From Rhizobacter sp. (GTDB taxonomy: Bacteria; Pseudomonadota; Gammaproteobacteria; Burkholderiales; Burkholderiaceae), in NCBI GenBank assembly GCA_014379885.1, contig JACMKW010000461.1, positions 1-6,891 of the forward strand: a stretch of DNA of 6,891 bases. The letters run 5' to 3'. This document shows, piece by piece, positions 5,730 through 6,891 of this stretch. The position numbers and the translations under genes are program-made. The notes under the pieces are model-generated. The model did not search any database and had not been told where the DNA came from. It saw only the letters and a list, made by a program, of their open reading frames with translations. The stretch's first letter is position 1; each line of letters opens with the position of its first letter.

Positions 5730-6505
5730 ATCCCACCAGCGACACGATTCTCGAAACGCGCAACCTGACCAAGGAGTTCAAGGGCTTCGTGGCCGTGAAC
5801 CAGGTCAACCTGAAGGTCAAGCGCGGGCAGATCCATGCGCTGATCGGCCCCAATGGCGCGGGCAAGACCACCTGCTTCAACCTGTTGACCAAGTTCATCA
5901 CGCCGACCTCGGGGCAGATTCTTTTCAACGGCGCAGACATCACCGGCGAGCGGCCAGCGCACATTGCGCGGCGCGGCATCATCCGTTCATTCCAGATCTC
6001 GGCGGTGTTCCCACATCTCTCGGTACTTGAGAACGTGCGTGTGGCCTTGCAGCGAAAGCTCGGCACCTCGTTCCACTTCTGGAAGCCCGAGAGTTCGCTG
6101 CACACCCTGAACGAACACGCGCTGCGGCTGCTGCGCGAAGTTGACCTGGAGAGTTATGCCGAGTCACCGACCGTCGAGTTGAGCTACGGCCGCAAGCGCG
6201 CGCTGGAGATCGCCACCACGCTGGCGATGGAGCCCGAGCTGATGCTGCTCGATGAGCCCACACAAGGCATGGGCCTGGAAGACGTGGATCGCATCCGCCA
6301 GCTCATCAAGAAGGTGTCGGCCAATCGCACCATCTTGATGGTGGAGCACAACATGAGCGTGGTGGCGAGCATTGCCGACACCATCACCGTGTTGCAGCGC
6401 GGGGCCACGCTGGCCGAAGGGCCGTATGCCGAGGTGTCCAAGAACCCTGCCGTGATCGAGGCCTACATGGGCACGGCAAACGTCGAGTTGCAAGGAGCCC
6501 ACTGA
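5726..6505 (+). CDS. LivG-type ABC transporter ATP-binding protein (HAAT uptake family)
   Basis: The 259-residue protein is a complete ABC ATPase. It shows Walker A G41-PNGAGKT-T49, Q-loop Gln90 (SFQIS), signature LSYGR (152-156) in place of LSGGQ, as is usual for LivG-like proteins, Walker B LMLLDEP (Asp176, Glu177), and switch His208 in VEHNM. The long segment after the Q-loop and the C-terminal LAEGPYAEVSKNPAVIEAYMGTA are typical of the LivG branch of branched-chain amino acid-type importers. It would work on the cytoplasmic face as a pair with the LivF-type ATPase that follows, powering two permeases not in this window. Translation is coupled to the IclR-type gene by the ATGA overlap. Its own 3' end carries a Shine-Dalgarno (6492-6497) for a following start. 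The substrate could be an amino acid, amide or aromatic acid. Confidence 0.95.
   Translation: MNPTSDTILETRNLTKEFKGFVAVNQVNLKVKRGQIHALIGPNGAGKTTCFNLLTKFITPTSGQILFNGADITGERPAHIARRGIIRSFQISAVFPHLSVLENVRVALQRKLGTSFHFWKPESSLHTLNEHALRLLREVDLESYAESPTVELSYGRKRALEIATTLAMEPELMLLDEPTQGMGLEDVDRIRQLIKKVSANRTILMVEHNMSVVASIADTITVLQRGATLAEGPYAEVSKNPAVIEAYMGTANVELQGAH
6492..6497 (+). promoter_or_regulatory. Strong Shine-Dalgarno inside the end of the livG-type gene
   Basis: AAGGAG is followed by seven bases and the ATG at 6505-6507, which overlaps the livG-type stop as TGATG. It is a better site than anything ahead of the livF-type ATG at 6690, so it drives a 62-codon reading frame rather than livF directly. 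Confidence 0.65.
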
Positions 6506-6693
6506 TGTCGGCCCCCCAGTCGCTCCGCTGCCGCCTTGCACGCCGCGCTGGGCCAACGGCCCAGCCCTTCGCCAGGCACAAGCAGTCCTCAGGACTGCTT
6601 GCGTCCGGGCTCAGCCCCCAAGGGGCGCCACGCCAGAGGCCCCGCAAAGCCGGTTCCTCGGCGCGTGGCTTGGTCTGGATCAATACACCATGA
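6505..6693 (+). CDS. Possible 62-residue leader ORF between the two ABC ATPases
   Basis: An ATG overlapping the livG-type stop (TGATG) and preceded by a well-placed AAGGAG opens a 62-codon frame that ends in a TGA overlapping the livF-type start (ATGA). Ribosomes finishing livG could thus read through the spacer and re-initiate on livF. The peptide is rich in Arg, Ala, Pro and Ser, has no recognisable domain, and is encoded by hairpin-forming repeat-like DNA. The livF frame across the same spacer is also free of stops, so openness alone means little in this GC-rich sequence. It is more likely a by-product of an inserted repeat than a functional protein. Confidence 0.25.
   Translation: MSAPQSLRCRLARRAGPTAQPFARHKQSSGLLASGLSPQGAPRQRPRKAGSSARGLVWINTP
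6508..6689. repeat. Hairpin-rich spacer, probably an inserted intergenic repeat
   Basis: Three perfect stem-loops are packed here: GCTGGGCC/GGCCCAGC (6547-6565, loop AAC), CAAGCAGTCC/GGACTGCTTG (6579-6601, loop TCA) and GCCCC/GGGGC (6614-6626, loop CAA). The opening GCCCCCCAGTCGCTCCGCTG and the later CCCCCAAGGGGCGC have the look of dispersed intergenic repeats that I associate with Comamonadaceae, a recollection rather than a search result. Such a gap is unusual between livG- and livF-type genes. The hairpins could mark a processing site or weak terminator that lowers downstream expression. Confidence 0.55.
6579..6601. repeat. Perfect 10-bp hairpin in the livG-livF spacer
   Basis: CAAGCAGTCC and GGACTGCTTG pair with no mismatch around the loop TCA, the longest stem in the spacer. 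No T-run follows it on either strand, so it is a stable RNA structure rather than a standard terminator. Confidence 0.6.
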
Positions 6694-6891
6694 CACCATT
6701 TCTCGAAGTGCGCGAGCTGCAAGGCTGGTACGGCGAATCGCATGTGCTGCACGGCGTGAACTTCCACGTCAACGAAGGCGAGGTCGTCACCTTGCTCGGC
6801 CGCAACGGCGCCGGACGCACGAGCACGATGCGCGCGATCCTGGGCTTGATCGGCGCGCGCAAGGGCTCGATCAAGGTGCACGGCGACGAGA
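6690..6891 (+). CDS. LivF-type ABC transporter ATP-binding protein, start only
   Basis: The first 67 residues are present and the frame runs off the window. The start FLEVRELQGWYGESHVLHGV is typical of LivF-type ATPases, as is EGEVVTLLGRNGAG, the strand leading into Walker A. The Walker A reads G37-RNGAG-R43-T-S, so the usual phosphate-binding Lys is Arg (codon CGC at 6816-6818). The following TMRAILGLIGARKGSIKVHG fits the family. The ATG at 6690 is the only usable start in frame within the spacer (no in-frame ATG, GTG or TTG upstream). It has no good Shine-Dalgarno and overlaps the stop of a short upstream ORF by ATGA. It should pair with the LivG-type ATPase; Walker B and the signature lie beyond the edge. 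Confidence 0.9.
   Translation, partial: MTPFLEVRELQGWYGESHVLHGVNFHVNEGEVVTLLGRNGAGRTSTMRAILGLIGARKGSIKVHGDE

Overview
This window looks like chromosomal DNA from a GC-rich betaproteobacterium, probably Burkholderiales/Comamonadaceae. That placement is my judgement from the strong G/C bias at third codon positions, the style of the LivG/LivF-type ATPases, the cytochrome b561-YceI-YceI gene order, and the short hairpin-rich intergenic repeats. No marker gene proves it.

The left two thirds (1-4573) is read entirely on the minus strand. In transcription order it holds a four-helix cytochrome b561 (4573-4028), two periplasmic YceI-family lipocalin-like proteins (4031-3465 and 3418-2852), a 626-residue secreted lipoprotein of the alpha/beta-hydrolase fold (2694-814), and an AraC-type regulator (730-1) whose C-terminus lies beyond the window. 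The cytochrome and the first yceI overlap by ATGA and the second yceI follows after 46 bases, so these three form one operon. The hydrolase starts 157 bases after the last yceI and has its own good ribosome binding site. A 12-bp perfect hairpin separates it from the araC-type gene.

The middle (4574-4922) is a 349-base divergent intergenic region. It contains a long imperfect hairpin (4691-4765) and two related 14-bp dyads spaced 19 bp apart (4871-4903), just before the IclR-type gene. The dyads are the best operator candidate in the window.

The right third (4923-6891) is read on the plus strand. It encodes an IclR-family regulator, a LivG-type ABC ATPase overlapping it by ATGA, a 184-base hairpin-rich spacer, and the start of a LivF-type ABC ATPase that runs off the end. 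This is the regulatory and ATPase end of a branched-chain-amino-acid-type (HAAT) uptake operon. The permeases and binding protein are expected to the right. The substrate cannot be read from these genes.

I see no phage, CRISPR, toxin-antitoxin or defence genes and no convincing new system. The points most worth a second look are the tandem dyads before iclR, the spacer that separates a good Shine-Dalgarno from the livF-type start, the Arg in place of the Walker A Lys in the LivF-type ATPase, the long hairpin at 4691-4765, and the heptamer tandem repeat that contains a yceI stop codon.
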